A program made the translations under genes and the position numbers. From Ecdyonurus torrentis (taxonomy: Eukaryota; Arthropoda; Insecta; Ephemeroptera; Heptageniidae), in NCBI GenBank assembly GCA_949318235.1, contig OX439135.1, forward strand, positions 24,640,550-24,704,549: 64,000 nt of DNA, written 5' to 3'. Positions 22,314 to 36,613 of the stretch are shown piece by piece (positions within the stretch are counted from its first letter, which is position 1; every line of letters starts with the position of its first letter). Below the pieces are notes generated by a model that saw only the letters and a program-made list of their open reading frames with translations, was not told the DNA's origin and did not search any database.

Positions 22314-23226
22314 CCTCTAATCAGACTACTGCACCGATGCCACACGGAAAAAAAAATTAAGCAGCATAATTCCTCCAATACCGCATAATCTATGATAATA
22401 TACTGAATGATTAATTTAATAACTATATTACATAGCATAAATATTATGTTGTATACAGCATAATTATTAAATATATTATAATTTAGCAACATTTATGCTT
22501 TAATGAGATAAATTCAGCATTAATTACGTAATTTATTATTTTTCTACCTATTATAGGTTTTACTTGTTTCGAAACACTTTTTTTATGATCTTTTAATTTT
22601 ATGTAACACTAATATACTTTAACCCTTTAAAGTTAAATTAAGTATAATAAATAAAAACATCCTCTAAAAGTACATTTTTTTAAACTTTTTTTTTTTTACC
22701 AAGTTTTGTTGCTCTACCTCAATTAGGAAAATAACGGCAAACCATCGCAGCCGTTACACGGTTTATGGAAAGAGTTGCATATGTATAATAGTAATAAATA
22801 AAATAAAATAAAAATAAAAACTTAATTTAATGCCATATTTATGACATAGGACACAGTAGCATGAATATTGCGGTTTTATAATTGCATAATTAATTGCACT
22901 ATGAAATAAAATATGATGTATTTTTTTAACTGGCCCAGCATAATTACTATTTAAAATATTGCGTTTATTACTTTGTCATGGCTGATATATTAGCTTGGCG
23001 TAATTGTGTATTCTTTTTTTTTACAAGAAAACTGTCACATTAATTAATTAACCAGAAATTGAAAACTTTCAATATTTATGATAAAAAAAGGAAGAAAAAA
23101 AAATGTTTTGGTATGAAAAGCAAAAAAAAAAAAAAAAAAAAAAATGAAATAAAAATAAAACAATAATAAAAAAATAAAAAATGATAATAACCAAAACATT
23201 GCTTGTGAATGCTATGAATTATGCTA
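21497..23226. other. AT-rich spacer with (CT)n and GCATAAT motifs
   Basis: Poly-T at 21531-21549, (CT)n at 22247-22308, an A-tract near 23122-23143 and dispersed GCATAATT/AATTATGC motifs like those in the 8-10 kb satellite. No gene seen. Confidence 0.5.
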
Positions 23227-23522
23227 TAGGGTGACTGCATTCATGTTAAAGTCGACGCCATGTTGGATAACTCAATAACATGGGTGGCATAGGAAAAAAT
23301 CATTTTGTTAGTTTAAAAACACTATGCGATATTTTTGAGAGCATTGATGCTGAATTAGTATCTCGATGAAAGTATGTGAGAAAAATAATAATAACCAAAA
23401 ATTAACCGATTTTTCAAAGAAAATAGTCAAAAACGAAGTTTGTCCTATGCTGAGCTATGTTGTTCATTACGCCAGTATGGCCTCCAAGCGCAATAAATAT
23501 GACGTCATCCGCATACACCCTA
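23227..23522. mobile_element. MITE family A copy
   Basis: TAGGGTGACTGCATTCATGT to CGCATACACCCTA. This subtype has GGATAACTCAATAACATGGG in the left arm, like the copy at 7428. Confidence 0.85.
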
Positions 23523-23530
23523 TAAAAAAA

Positions 23531-23688
23531 ATCAGTATGTAAGAAAGATAATAAAAACAAAAAAATTAACTAATTTCCTTAAAAAAAATAGTAAAAAACT
23601 AAGTTTGTTCTATGCTGAGCAATGTTATTCATTACTCCAGCATGGCCTCCAAGTGCATTAAATATGACGTCACTCGGACACACCCTCT
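23531..23688. mobile_element. MITE family A, half copy
   Basis: Only the right half is present: AGTATGTAAGAAAGATAATA to TATGACGTCACTCGGACACA. It directly follows the complete copy, as a partial tandem duplication or adjacent insertion. Confidence 0.75.
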
Positions 23689-24512
23689 ATATATGATGCT
23701 ATAGATTAGTATATATGCTTTGAATTGTTAATATTGCAAGATAATCAAGTTTTTTTCCCTCTCTCAAAAATCACAAATAAAATTTCATTTTCCTGACAGG
23801 AAATATAAAACTGTCAACAATATTTTCATAATAAAATTATTTATGTTTTACTTTCTGGAATTATTTTAATTAAAATTAATTAAAATTTTAAAGCTTGAGA
23901 AAGTTGAGATTCGAGATTTCCCAGGCAGACGATATTCCACATAAAACTGAAAGTTAATTAAGTGTAAACAATGGTGCATATTATTGCAATGTTTATTGTC
24001 AATGTTATTGGACTGCGCAGAAAACTTCAAATTGTCACGTACTGTATGGTAAACATAACACGTCACATAAGGTTGTTTTTAGTTATGTAATGCATGTTAA
24101 ACTGAGCTTTATTGACGTTGTTTTTACTCCACGTGGACTAATATTTCTCACTTCAATGTTTCTTCTCTTATAAAAGATTTGTAGTGTGGTGGATTGCTTT
24201 TCATCATGCAGTTACGCAAAAAGAAAAAAAAATTGCATTATATTTAAAAATGGACAAAAATAAACACGTGCATAATAATTATATTGGTTCAGCATAATTT
24301 ATGCTACATTCCATAATAACTTTGTTATAAAAAGCACAAATATTATGTTGTATAGCATAATCATTTATGTTGTTCTAATTTATTCTATCATGACATAAAT
24401 GCAGCATAAATTATGTAATTTATACTTTCCGTGATGTATTGTTATTTGAACTATAAATGTTAATATTATGATTTTATATTATACTTGATTTCATATAAGT
24501 CACGCAACTTCA

Positions 24513-24520
<8 letters not shown>
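23689..24520. other. AT-rich spacer
   Basis: Some less AT-biased stretches (23900-24130), but no frame with supported splice sites. GCATAATT motifs near 24290-24420. Confidence 0.4.
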
Positions 24521-24598
<78 letters not shown>

Positions 24599-24612
24599 CC
24601 ACCCACCCACCC
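24521..24612. repeat. (CT)n-(AC)n-(CACC)n compound microsatellite
   Basis: About 66 bp of CT followed by a short AC run and CACCC repeats. A TGACGTCA follows at about 24727. Confidence 0.9.
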
Positions 24613-24958
24613 CAAGCCCGGCAACAGTTAGAAGTCCCAAATTTCACGTGCTATGTTTTGTATCTCTCCTCAAGTACTTGAGATATGAACACACAGAGCT
24701 GTCTTTTGTTTTCAACATGTTAATATGACGTCACATAACATTTGAAGCCAAGTATTGTCCAGGCATCTCGCTCTCATAAATCTATCAACAGTCACTCATA
24801 TTTATGTTTCCTCCCGTCATTATAATCATGACTAGTTTATTGACGTTTTAATTGCTGCACAGATAAGTATACTTGATGTCTAGTAATGATTGACTAATTT
24901 TGTTACAGTAAGTACGTCTATAGCGGTTTAATTTATTATATTGGATCTGCTGTACAAG

Positions 24959-25337
<379 letters not shown>

Positions 25338-25391
25338 GAGAACAATGAAAAACGAAAGAGTAAAATTTTGTGGGCTTTATGCCAAAAATAA

Positions 25392-26149
<758 letters not shown>

Positions 26150-26439
26150 TAGGGACCGGATCTCCAGTTTGTTCAGTTTTTGAAATATGCATGCTAGGCA
26201 CTGATGCTAGGTCACATCTGAGTTCAGATGTTCACAAATCATGAAGTTTTATTGCCGAAAATGCAAAAAAGTTTGGACTGAAAAAAACTGATTTTGAAAT
26301 TTGTAAACTGGGTCAGTTATTTTAAGTTTTTGTCAGTTTTTCCCAGTTTTTCTCAGTTTTTGGAAACTGAAAATGGATTTTTACCACACAAAACCTTAAA
26401 ACGACGTGTTTTAACAAAAAAAAAAAAAAAAGAAAAAAA

Positions 26440-26471
<32 letters not shown>

Positions 26472-26817
26472 ACAAATTTTTTTTTTTGAAATATATATTT
26501 TCAAATGAACACCATTAAAAATTGTTAAAAAGAATTTCAAAAAGACAAAAAACAGCTCTCATTGATACTCGCAAGTAAAGTGTATCGGATAATAACTAAA
26601 CGGATTTTTTTTCATAAAAAAATATAAATTTTAACCTTCTTTGTTGATAAATTTTCGTGTTTAAGTTAAAAATTATCAAAACTGAATTTCACTGTTTTTG
26701 TACAATTAAACTGAAAGTGAACTGATTTTGCCGTTTTTGCAAACTGATTATGCAAAAAAACTGGACTGAATTCAGCACTGAAAATGCACATTTTCAAAAC
26801 TGGAAATCCGGTCCCTA
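26150..26817. mobile_element. hAT-like element with CAGTTT motif array
   Basis: An 8-bp direct repeat CTTATTAT flanks both sides (26142-26149 and 26818-26825). Inverted ends are TAGGGACCGGAT...CCAGTTT and AAACTGG..ATCCGGTCCCTA. The end regions hold many copies of CAGTTTTT or its complement (AAACTGA), especially 26160-26370 and 26680-26805. The middle is poly-A and AT-rich. No transposase frame. Confidence 0.82.
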
Positions 26818-27244
26818 CTTATTATTATTACATATTATTTTAATATAGTTTGTTAATTTGTAAATATTTTTAAAATAAAAATTTTTCTTATTAATATTTA
26901 ATTATAATTTTTTTTTTAATAATTTGTATGTTTCTAAGTGAGTTCAAAATACATTCAGTATTGTATTATCAATGAGAATAATTTTAGCACGAAGATAAAT
27001 AAAGTAACAATTCAAACAATTTCATTAAAAACAGATTTGACAACAGTAAATAGTGATATAGAAATCCTATAGAAGTTACTCATGTAGCGTGTCAGTTAAG
27101 CGCGTGGGAAAACTAACGGTCTCCTAATTTAGAATTACGTTCAGGAGAATGAAAGTTTTTTTTTTTTTTTTTTTTGTTTTTTTTTGCCATTTTGGCGAAA
27201 TCTACTGATTTTAAGAAATACTAGACATCCTTTTTACGTGTTTT

Positions 27245-27371
27245 TTAAAGCCATAGACCACATAAAACAACGTGTTTTTTTATGAAGACAAACTAATGTT
27301 ATTTATGTAAGTCTCATCAAGTGTTTTGTGATATAAATGATTATGTTTTTCTCTGGTCTAATCCTTTGAGG
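27245..27371. mobile_element. TTAA MITE P3, internally deleted copy
   Basis: Begins TTAAAGCCATAGACCACATA and ends TTTCTCTGGTCTAATCCTTTG. Matches both ends of 11026-11362 in opposite orientation but lacks about 200 bp of interior. Classic shape of an abortively repaired element. Confidence 0.65.
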
Positions 27372-27535
27372 CATAGACATTTTTAAACCGACATGCTCCT
27401 TTGATAAATTAGAGAGTGCGTGGTAAAGACGCGATGACGAACCATCGATCAGGCAATCTTGACAAAAAGACTCAGGATGTCTAATTTTAACATTACGCTA
27501 GTAAAGAAAAAAAAAATTGAAAGGGTTTGGCATTC

Positions 27536-27571
<36 letters not shown>

Positions 27572-27953
27572 CTTTTTAAGAATATTTTGCATCGATTTCG
27601 GAACAATAAATTAGGCATCTCTGTCTGTCTCTTTTCCAAGTGTGATTAAAAAAACCTGTTACGTTCTACCACTTTAAGAAATTATTAAAATTAATTACTT
27701 TTATTACTGAACGTCACAGTGGAATATTGATTGCCACAATTTTGTAGATCTATAGGAATTGTCTTTAAATATCTTGTAAAATATATTAAATTATATAAAA
27801 TAACATTCTCTCTGTCTCTGTCTCTGTCTCTGTCTCTGTCTCTGTCTCTGTCTCTCTCTCACTCATACGCTTTCTTCTAAAGTGACTTATAAAAAAAAAA
27901 ATCTTATACAAATATTAGTAAAATTATTATTTAACAATTTAATTTTTTTTAAT

Positions 27954-27998
<45 letters not shown>

Positions 27999-28346
27999 TT
28001 AGTTATCTATTAAATTATGATGTTTTAGAACAAAATTGATACCTTTAAATATAGTTTTTTATATGTAATTAACAAAAATTATTTTAAATTAAAAATCGGT
28101 AAATTAAGTTTATGAAACAGCAATACTGCAAGTCTCATGAAATTTAGTGGGGCGGTGGAAAAATACTATAAATTCGTACAGGAGATTGGATTGAAATTAA
28201 AAAGAAAGAAGTAATTAATATACGTTGCACACTTGAGAATTATAATTAACATTATGATAAGGTGTCTTCAAATATTTGTATAATTTAATTTACTTATCCA
28301 GGCTCAATGCACTGGATATATTTTTTAATAAAAAGTTAGGTAATTA

Positions 28347-28350
<4 letters not shown>
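27372..28350. other. AT-rich spacer with microsatellites
   Basis: T-tract at 27538-27567, (TCTCTG)n at about 27808-27862 and (AT)n at 27957-27992. No gene seen. Confidence 0.5.

Positions 28351-28352
<2 letters not shown>

Positions 28353-28426
<74 letters not shown>
28353..28426. repeat. (CT)n at unit anchor
   Basis: About 74 bp of CT directly before the array anchor. The same position holds CT or GTCT tracts of different length in the other units. Confidence 0.9.
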
Positions 28427-28430
<4 letters not shown>

Positions 28431-28829
28431 CGTGTGATATTGGTCAGATTATTCTGTAGCATCTTTCAACGTAGTAATCAAAATAAATCAGTTTCAACTT
28501 CACAAAGTATTTTATTGATATCAAATAATTTCATTTCAATTGTTTTTTAATTCGTTTTACAAAAAAAAAAAAAAAAAAAAAAAAAACTATTGTCAATAAC
28601 ATTCTATTGAAAATCACGTCAACTGAAATCTCCATCTGATTACATTGTATGCCCATAAGCCAATATCAATCGATTGTTTCTTTAATAAAAAGTCTGATTG
28701 ATTTTCATTCTCTTTCTTCCTCTCTAATCTATTGAACAATTATGTCTTTAGAACAAAATCGATATACTTTTTATATGTAATTAACAAAAATTATTTTAAA
28801 TTTAAATCCGTATGCAAATAAATAAAAAT

Positions 28830-29057
28830 TTTAGAGGGTCACCATGCAAATTAATTTTATATGATTTTTTGAAATTTTAAACCCATCATAATTAAGGCTC
28901 AATGTTAATTTCAAAATTTTTATTTCTTTTTTTCGGTACGGTCAAATATCATGAAATTTTTATCACGGCTAGGTGTGATAGATACACAATGACACCAAAA
29001 TTTAGACCAAAACACTTCCAGTTTTTGAGATATAAGGTCGGTACTCTACTCCCTTAA
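28830..29057. mobile_element. TTAA MITE P1, partial copy
   Basis: Inverted P1 sequence ending GGTCGGTACTCTACTCCCTTAA. The left terminus is missing. A P2-like fragment (CATAAGAGACCATGTTAATT, GGTAGCTGTTACTG) follows at about 29063-29215. Confidence 0.75.
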
Positions 29058-29399
29058 GATAAAGCTTATTCAAATATGTGTATAATTTAAGTGTCACTAC
29101 TTTACTTCAACTATGACCTTTTTGAAGATTTAGTTTCATAAGAGACCATGTTAATTTCTCTCTTACCTCATGGTCACGGGTTCTGAAAATTTTACCATAG
29201 GTAGCTGTTACTGTCTGTCTCTTTGCCAAGTGTAGTTAATTAAACCTGTTACGTCACAATACAAAAAGAAATTATCAAGTTTTAATTATTTATTTTTAAG
29301 CATAATATACTATTGTAATATTGATTGTGAAATTTTTCTTACTCTATTTGATTTTTTTTTATATATTATATTATGTAAAGTTACAAAATACTTTTATTC

Positions 29400-29449
<50 letters not shown>

Positions 29450-29763
29450 AATTGGGCAGTTAATAGTTACAAGCAGTGGAGTTCTCTACTATTTACATAA
29501 AATATAATAATCTCTAATTGAAAAAAAAAATTTATTTCAATACAAATATTAATATGTTTCATTATTATTATTATTTTTTATTTATATAATAATTCTTATT
29601 TTTAAAAAAGGTAATAACATTTATGTAGTTTTATTTCTAATTTATTATTATAGAATTTTATTTTTTATAATAAAATAACTCTTTGTGAAATAAAAGTTAA
29701 ATCTTTTTAAAGTAGTATTTCCTGTTGGGACATGTTAGCACAGATAGTCAAAGATTATGTTGG

Positions 29764-30014
29764 TATAGAGTGGTTTCATTCATGTTAAAGTCGAAGCCAT
29801 AGGCGAGCGCTAAATAAAATTGACTGGTATAGGAAAATTGCACAGTTGAATTAGTATACCTCAAGTATGTGAGAAAAATAACAATGACTAAAAATTAGCT
29901 AATTTTCCAAAGAATATAGCCAAAACTTGGTTTGTCCTATGCTGAGCTATGTTATTCATTGCTCAAGAAGAGCATCGAAAAGCACTCAGAATGACGTCAT
30001 GCGTACACACCCTA
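29764..30014. mobile_element. MITE family A copy, internally shortened
   Basis: TATAGAGTGGTTTCATTCATG to GCGTACACACCCTA, lacking about 60 bp in the middle relative to full copies. Confidence 0.8.
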
Positions 30015-30649
30015 TACTCAAATTTTTCTAAACTCTATCTATATATCTAGCTAGACAAGAGATATGAACATATTACAATGAAATATGAGACAGCAGCAAT
30101 ATCAATGCAGCAAGAGTGATATGTATCCACTTATAATAAAGTACAAAACTTGCTGTGCATCAGATTTATAATATCAACTTTCACGGCAGATAACAAAGTC
30201 AATTTCTCGTGAATTACAATTTGATATTTTTATTTATCTACAATATCAAGTTCTGATATATAACACCAGCTTTGCTTGCATTGCAAATATGCTGCATCAT
30301 AGACATATAGGAGACTGGAAAATGTACATTTCATTTCATTTCATTTCTTTTTTTATTATTATTATTTATTTCATATTTTTTTATTATTATTATTATTTGA
30401 GACGCGACAGTAAAAAATTATTGCCACTAATTTGAAATGTTCACACATCTGTGACATCTGACTTAATACAGTAGTTGTGATATTTTATATTGATTCACAT
30501 GAATAATTTCTCTTGGAAGTCGTGTGGTATGGGTCATATTATTCTGTTGCATCTTTCAACGTAGTTATCAAAATAAATCAGTTTCAACATCAATGTATTT
30601 TATTGATATAAAATAATTTCATTTCAATTGCATTTTTAATTCGTTTTAC

Positions 30650-30680
<31 letters not shown>

Positions 30681-31509
30681 ATTATCAATAACATTGTATT
30701 TTCACGTCCACTGAAATCTCCATCTGATTACATTGTATGCCCATAAGTCAATATCAATCGATTGTTTCTTTAATAAAAAGTCTGCATGATTTTCATTCTC
30801 TATTTTTTCCTGTTGCTATCATATGTTGTCGTATAATATAACTAATAAAAAATTGGCCTTATGGTAATTTTACCCCAGGCCATATTACCCCAACGAAGGG
30901 GTAGTTAACTAAAAAAAAAACTAATAAAAAATAAGTATTTTAATATTTTGATGAAAACAATAGTATAATTATAATAATTAACAATAATTATAATATTTTA
31001 AATTTATTTAAATAATTTATTTTAAAATAATTATTAAACAGCAAAGTCTTAAGAATGAAAATGACACTTTTAGAATTATATTTTTTATATGTTATTAGTA
31101 AAAACTATTTTATATATAAATCCGTTTTTAATATTATGTTTTCTACGAAAAATATTTCTTTGTACAACATGATACTAATAACTGGTTATGGCTAGTGTGT
31201 GAAAACGGAAACAAATATAATATTATTAAAGTCGTAAAGATAATTTTAAGTTAATATTTTGCAGTGATACATTGCGATAAGCCTTAATCAATTAAGTGAA
31301 TAATTTTAGCGGTCACCATGCTAGATTTTAAATCATGAATATTTTTAGTCTCATAAGAGCCCATGTTAATGTCAATATTCACTCTTATCTGATGGTCACG
31401 AGCTATGAAAATGTTATCATAGGTAGCTGTTACTGTTAACTTTCAAGTGTCATCATAAAGTTTGTCAGTTTTTACTTTATATTTTGAGATACAAGACATC
31501 TAAACACAA

Positions 31510-34166
31510 CACTTAAAGGCCCTGGATACCTAAAAAAAAAGTTTTGTATACTTCAATGGGACCGAATTTCTGATGACCTGTCGAAATCGCCATCTCTCTA
31601 GCTCGCGGCATAACGTCGCACGGCACTATAACGCACTCGCCGTACTCGCCGCAGCCGCCGCAATTCCGCACCAGGCAGTTGTGACGTAGCAACTGCCCAA
31701 CTCTAGCACCCTATAACCAGGGAGACCACCTTTGAACCGACCCTGCACCCTTCGTATCCATGGTAATCAATCCATCTCACTTGACAGGGGGGACCACCCT
31801 TTCATCTTTGAACCCTGAAAGTTTGTAGATCCCAAATTAACCCTTTCACCCTTTTAAGGGGTTATTAGGGTACCAATACGATTACTAGGGTGCAAAGTAA
31901 AACTCTTGATAAAAATATAATTCGCACGATAACACAAATTAAAAATTCAACCTAGAAGGTATTAAAAGATGAGTAATCCAAATGAAGGTACCAAAAGGTT
32001 ATCTTCCACCCTCTGGGTCCAACCCTGGGGGTCAATTAGGGGTGTACAGTACTGAAAATTAAAGTTTTCCGATTTGGACGCAGCAAACGTTGAAATCGGG
32101 GTAAATTGACCTTCTGAAGACAATAGTGAGCACCAAAGGGTTATATACTAAACCCCTGAGAATTAAAGGGGCGGTTCAACTGTAAAATTAAAGTACCCCG
32201 ATTTGGATGCAACAAACGTTGAAATCAGGGTAACTTGAGTTCCATATAACGATGGTCAGCACCAAGGGGTTACATACTCACCCCCGAAGAATTAAAGGGG
32301 CGGTTCAACCGAAAAATTCAATTTTCTCAATTTGGATCACAAAAGCGTGGAAGTCGGGGTAACTTGACTTCCATATAACGATGGTCAGCACCAAGGGGTT
32401 AATACTCAACCCCTGAGAATTAAAGGGGCGGTTCTTCCGAAAAATTCAATTATCTCAATTTGGATGACTCAAGCGTTGAAGTCGGGGTAACTTGACTTTC
32501 ACATAACAATAATGAGCACCACAGGGTTATATATTTACTTCCTGAGGATTGAAGGGGCGGTTCAACCGTAAAATTCAGTTATTACAATTTAGATTACACA
32601 ATCGCAAAACTCGGGGTTACTTGGGATCTCAGAAACTACTGTGAGCACCAAAGGTCTATAACTCACCCGTTGAGAATTGAAGGGGCGGCTCAACTATAAC
32701 ACTATAACGTTCGAGTTCTCAGTTATGGATGTGAAGTAGATCGTATGTGGAGAAACATATAAGTTTATTAACTTTATAATTAGCACCAAAGAGTTGAATA
32801 TTCTACTACTTTAATCGACAACGTCACATCAAAAACTGAGAAATTAAACAATAAAACTGAACCACCCCTTTAATTCTTAGCGAGTGAGTTATAGAATTTT
32901 GGTGCTCACAGTAGTTTCTGAGATCCCAAGTAACCCCGAGTTTTGCGATTGTGTAATCTAAATTGTAATAACTGATTTTTACGGTTGAACCGCCCCTTCA
33001 ATCCTCAGGAAGTAAATATATAACCCTGTGGTGCTCATTATTGTTATGTGAAAGTCAAGTTACCCCGACTTCAACGCTTGAGTCATCCAAATTGAGATAA
33101 TTGAATTTTTCGGAAGAACCGCCCCTTTAATTCTCAGGGGTTGAGTATTAACCCCATGGTGCAAACCATCGTTATATGGAAGCCAAGTTACCCCGACTTC
33201 CACGCTTTTGTGATCCAAATTGAGAAAATTGAATTTTTCGGTTCAACCGCCCCTTTAATTCTTCGGGGGTGAGTATGTAACCCCTTGGTGCTGACCATCG
33301 TTATATGGAAGTCAAGTTACCCCGACTTCCACGCTTTTGTGATCCAAATTGAGAAAATTGAATTTTTCGGTTGAACCGCCCCTTTAATTCTTCGGGGGTG
33401 AGTATGTAACCCCTTGGTGCTGACCATCGTTATATGGAACTCAAGTTACCCTGATTTCAACGTTTGTTGCATCCAAATCGGGGTACTTTAATTTTACGGT
33501 TGAACCGCCCCTTTAATCCTCAGGGGTTGGGTATATAACCCTTTGGTGCTCACTATTGTCTTCAGAAGGTCAATTTACCCCGATTTCAACGTTTGCTGCG
33601 TCCAAATCGGAAAACTTTAATTTTCAGTACTGTACACCCCTAATTGACCCCCAGGGTTGGACCCAGAGGGTGGAAGATAACCTTTTGGTACCTTCATTTG
33701 GATTACTCATCTTTTAATACCTTCTAGGTTGAATTTTTAATTTGTGTTATCGTGCGAATTATATTTTTATCAAGAGTTTTACTTTGCACCCTAGTAATCG
33801 TATTGGTACCCTAATAACCCCTTAAAAGGGTGAAAGGGTTAATTTGGGATCTACAAACTTTCAGGGTTCAAAGATGAAAGGGTGGTCCCCCCTGTCAAGT
33901 GAGATGGATTGATTACCATGGATACGAAGGGTGCAGGGTCGGTTCAAAGGTGGTCTCCCTGGTTATAGGGTGCTAGAGTTGGGCAGTTGCTACGTCACAA
34001 CTGCCTGGTGCGGAATTGCGGCGGCTGCGGCGAGTACGGCGAGTGCGTTATAGTGCCGTGCGACGTTATGCCGCGAGCTAGAGAGATGGCGATTTCGACA
34101 GGTCATCAGAAATTCGGTCCCATTGAAGTATACAAAACTTTTTTTTTAGGTATCCAGGGCCTTTAA
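31510..34166. mobile_element. 2.66-kb fold-back element bounded by TTAA
   Basis: Begins TTAAAGGCCCTGGATACCTA and ends with the exact inverse. The two arms (about 31510-32700 and 32850-34166) are near-identical inverted copies joined by a unique spacer of roughly 150 bp. Each arm has an outer CpG-rich part (31600-31690 and 33985-34080) and an inner array of a ~128-bp unit. That unit contains AATTAAAGGGGCGGTTCAACC and a GTCAGCACCAAGGGGTTA-like phrase. The right arm is about 126 bp longer, matching one extra inner unit. Array sequence resumes on both sides (AACACAACAC | ATATTATCTTAA), so the insertion site was a single TTAA. Composition is much richer in G and C than the host array. No frame longer than chance. 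Confidence 0.92.
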
Positions 34167-34423
34167 ATATTATCTTAAAATAGGCAGAACCTCAGTAATA
34201 TGTAATTATTATATTGCACAATACTTCTTACCAGCGATGACGTCACAACAAACTCAGCTGCGCTAAAATAAAGTACGGGACCTCTGATTTATCATTACGA
34301 TTATTGGGAGAAACAAGTTTTTTTTCTCTTTAATTATTGATTGCCAATAAAATACTATATATTGCCCTTTTTTGTATGAAATTTATACCAATAACTTGAA
34401 CATTTCATTTAAAAATCGAGATC

Positions 34424-34794
34424 GAGCTGGTATGGCCAAGTGGTGAAGGCAGCTGACTCGTAACTGTGTACTCCTCACCGAGTATAGGTTCGAGCCACTG
34501 CTGGGTGCGTACGTCAAGTGTGAGAGCACAATACGTTGCACGATGCATGTTTATATGCATTCCATGACGACGCACAGTATTCGGGAGGTGCATGATTGAT
34601 GTGATTGCACCGACCAGCCTGCCTAGATGTTTCCACGGTTTCTCTAGGCTGTCATGGCGAATGCCGGACTGTGTACTTAGGCCGTGGCCGGCCCGTGTGT
34701 GCTTTTCCATTAATTGGAAAGTCCTTATACCTGTCGATAAGACAATGTCATGACTGGGACTGGGATTGGTGTATAGCACGATAACACACTATGG
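34424..34794 (+). mobile_element. tRNA-derived SINE, second copy
   Basis: Same tRNA-like head (A box TGGCCAAGTGGTGAAGGC, B box GGTTCGAGCC) and body as the copy at 2387, with no poly-A tail. Ends near CACACTATGGCATGGCA. Roughly 85-90% similar to the first by eye. Inserted in the tandem array just after the giant fold-back element. Confidence 0.85.
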
Positions 34795-35928
34795 CATGGC
34801 ATTAAATTACAAATATTTAGATATTGCAATATTTGATGCGTGGTGAATATTACTTACTTGCCTGCAATAAAAGAAGGAACAACGTTGATTCTTTATATTC
34901 TGTCATGTAAAATACCAAGAATATTTACATGTGAAACATTTTCTTTTTATAAATTTAAATTCAAATTAATAATTATAACTATAATTTAAAAAGTTTAAAA
35001 AAAATAGTTACAAATTAATTTTGTTACTTCGTTTATTTTTTTTGTCATTAACGATTGAATATATTTGAAATTAGCAAAAGACACACTTTAATATACTAAT
35101 AATATTAGTAATAGTAAAATAATTAATATAAAATATTTTTTTTATTTTTTTATAAAAATATTTTTAAATAACATATTATTATTTTTATTAATGTATAAAA
35201 GGAAATAGTTAAATTTTATATTGCTATGTAATATTTAATTTTTTTAAATATAAACATAATTTTTTGTTGTTTATATTTTGGGTAATTTCCAAAGATTGTA
35301 ACATCAGAATTCATCAACTGCCCAGCAACGTAGCAGTAAGTAGATAACCGAATAATTATAACATAAACACAAAGTGTAGAAGAAATATTACTTTTTAGTC
35401 AAATTAGAAGCTTTTTTAAAATTAAGAATTTTTTTTTGAATTAATTTTTTTCATTTGAAAATTTTAGTGTTTGTTGCGCTGGAAACAGAATTCTTGTGAA
35501 AATAAATAATTATTTTCCTATTTTAACTTTTTCCAGTCCTCTTCTTCGTTAGTGCCGCATTGAGAAGTATGTTCTTATGACAGATACTCCAAGTAATGTA
35601 AACAAACTTTTACTATTTTATAAAATTTGTGTATGAACTACTCATGATGTAACATCAAACTGTGGCGCAATACATCAAGTCCCGGGACCTCAATTATTTA
35701 AATAATTAATTTAATAAAAAATTGAAACCTCTAGGCGAGGTACAACTTATGCTAGTTATTTACATTGCATTTATACTGAATTTACAATCCCGAGACTTCC
35801 GAAACCCTATCATAAGATTCGGGTTCTTCCACATGGCGTTTATAAAGAAAAACTTTTTTATACGATATATAAACAACTACTGCACTGATTGCAGTGAATA
35901 TAAATGAGGAATACTAGACATATTTTGC
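34795..35928. other. AT-rich spacer in the array
   Basis: AT-rich stretches with no shared unit sequence until 35929, where the GTTAACTTTCAAATGTCATC part of the unit resumes. A phrase with GGGACCTC (35680) also occurs in related form near 34276 and 56545. Confidence 0.45.
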
Positions 35929-36232
35929 TGTTAACTTTCAAATGTCATCATAAAGTTTGCCAGTTTTCTCTTTATATTTTGAGATACAAGACATCTAAAC
36001 ACAACACTTAAATATTATCTTAATATAGGCAGAACCTCAGTAATAAGTAAGTATTATGTTGCACAATACTTCTTACCGGCGATGACGTCACAACAATTTT
36101 TTTAATATGATGTAAGTTACAAAATACTTTTATTCTCTCTCTCTCTCTCTCTGATACGATGCTTAATAATAAGATATCTTCATAGAGCCTTCATCGGCTC
36201 CAATTCCAGAAAAATATAAATAAATGATAATA

Positions 36233-36605
36233 AGCGCATGACGTCATTATTTAATGCGCTTCGACGCCATACTGGAGTAAAGAATAACATTGCTCAGCAT
36301 AGGACACAGATTGTTGATTTTTTATTATTTTTGCTATTTACTTTGTGAAATCAGTTAATTTTAGGTTATTATTATTTTTGTCACATACTTAAGATACTAA
36401 TTCACCATCAATGCTCTCAAATTTATTGCTTAAGTTATTTATTCCTTCTATAAACTACACACAAAAGTAGCCAGTGTGTTCACAACTTTGTCCTTTGTTC
36501 AGAACACATGATCATGACGTCACTATCTCTGCATCACGATGTATATTTTATTTTTACCTGTCCATGTTATTGAGTGATCAAACATGGCGTCGACTTTAAC
36601 ATTAC
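36233..36605. mobile_element. MITE A-derived segment (array subtype)
   Basis: GCGCATGACGTCATTATTTA at the left and CAAACATGGCGTCGACTTTAAC at the right, with ATAACATTGCTCAGCATAGG inside. This subtype carries an extra block with a second TGACGTCA (GATCATGACGTCACTATCTC). Orthologous segments are at 41548, 44748, 48370 and 50418. Confidence 0.75.
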
Positions 36606-36613
36606 GACTTCAT

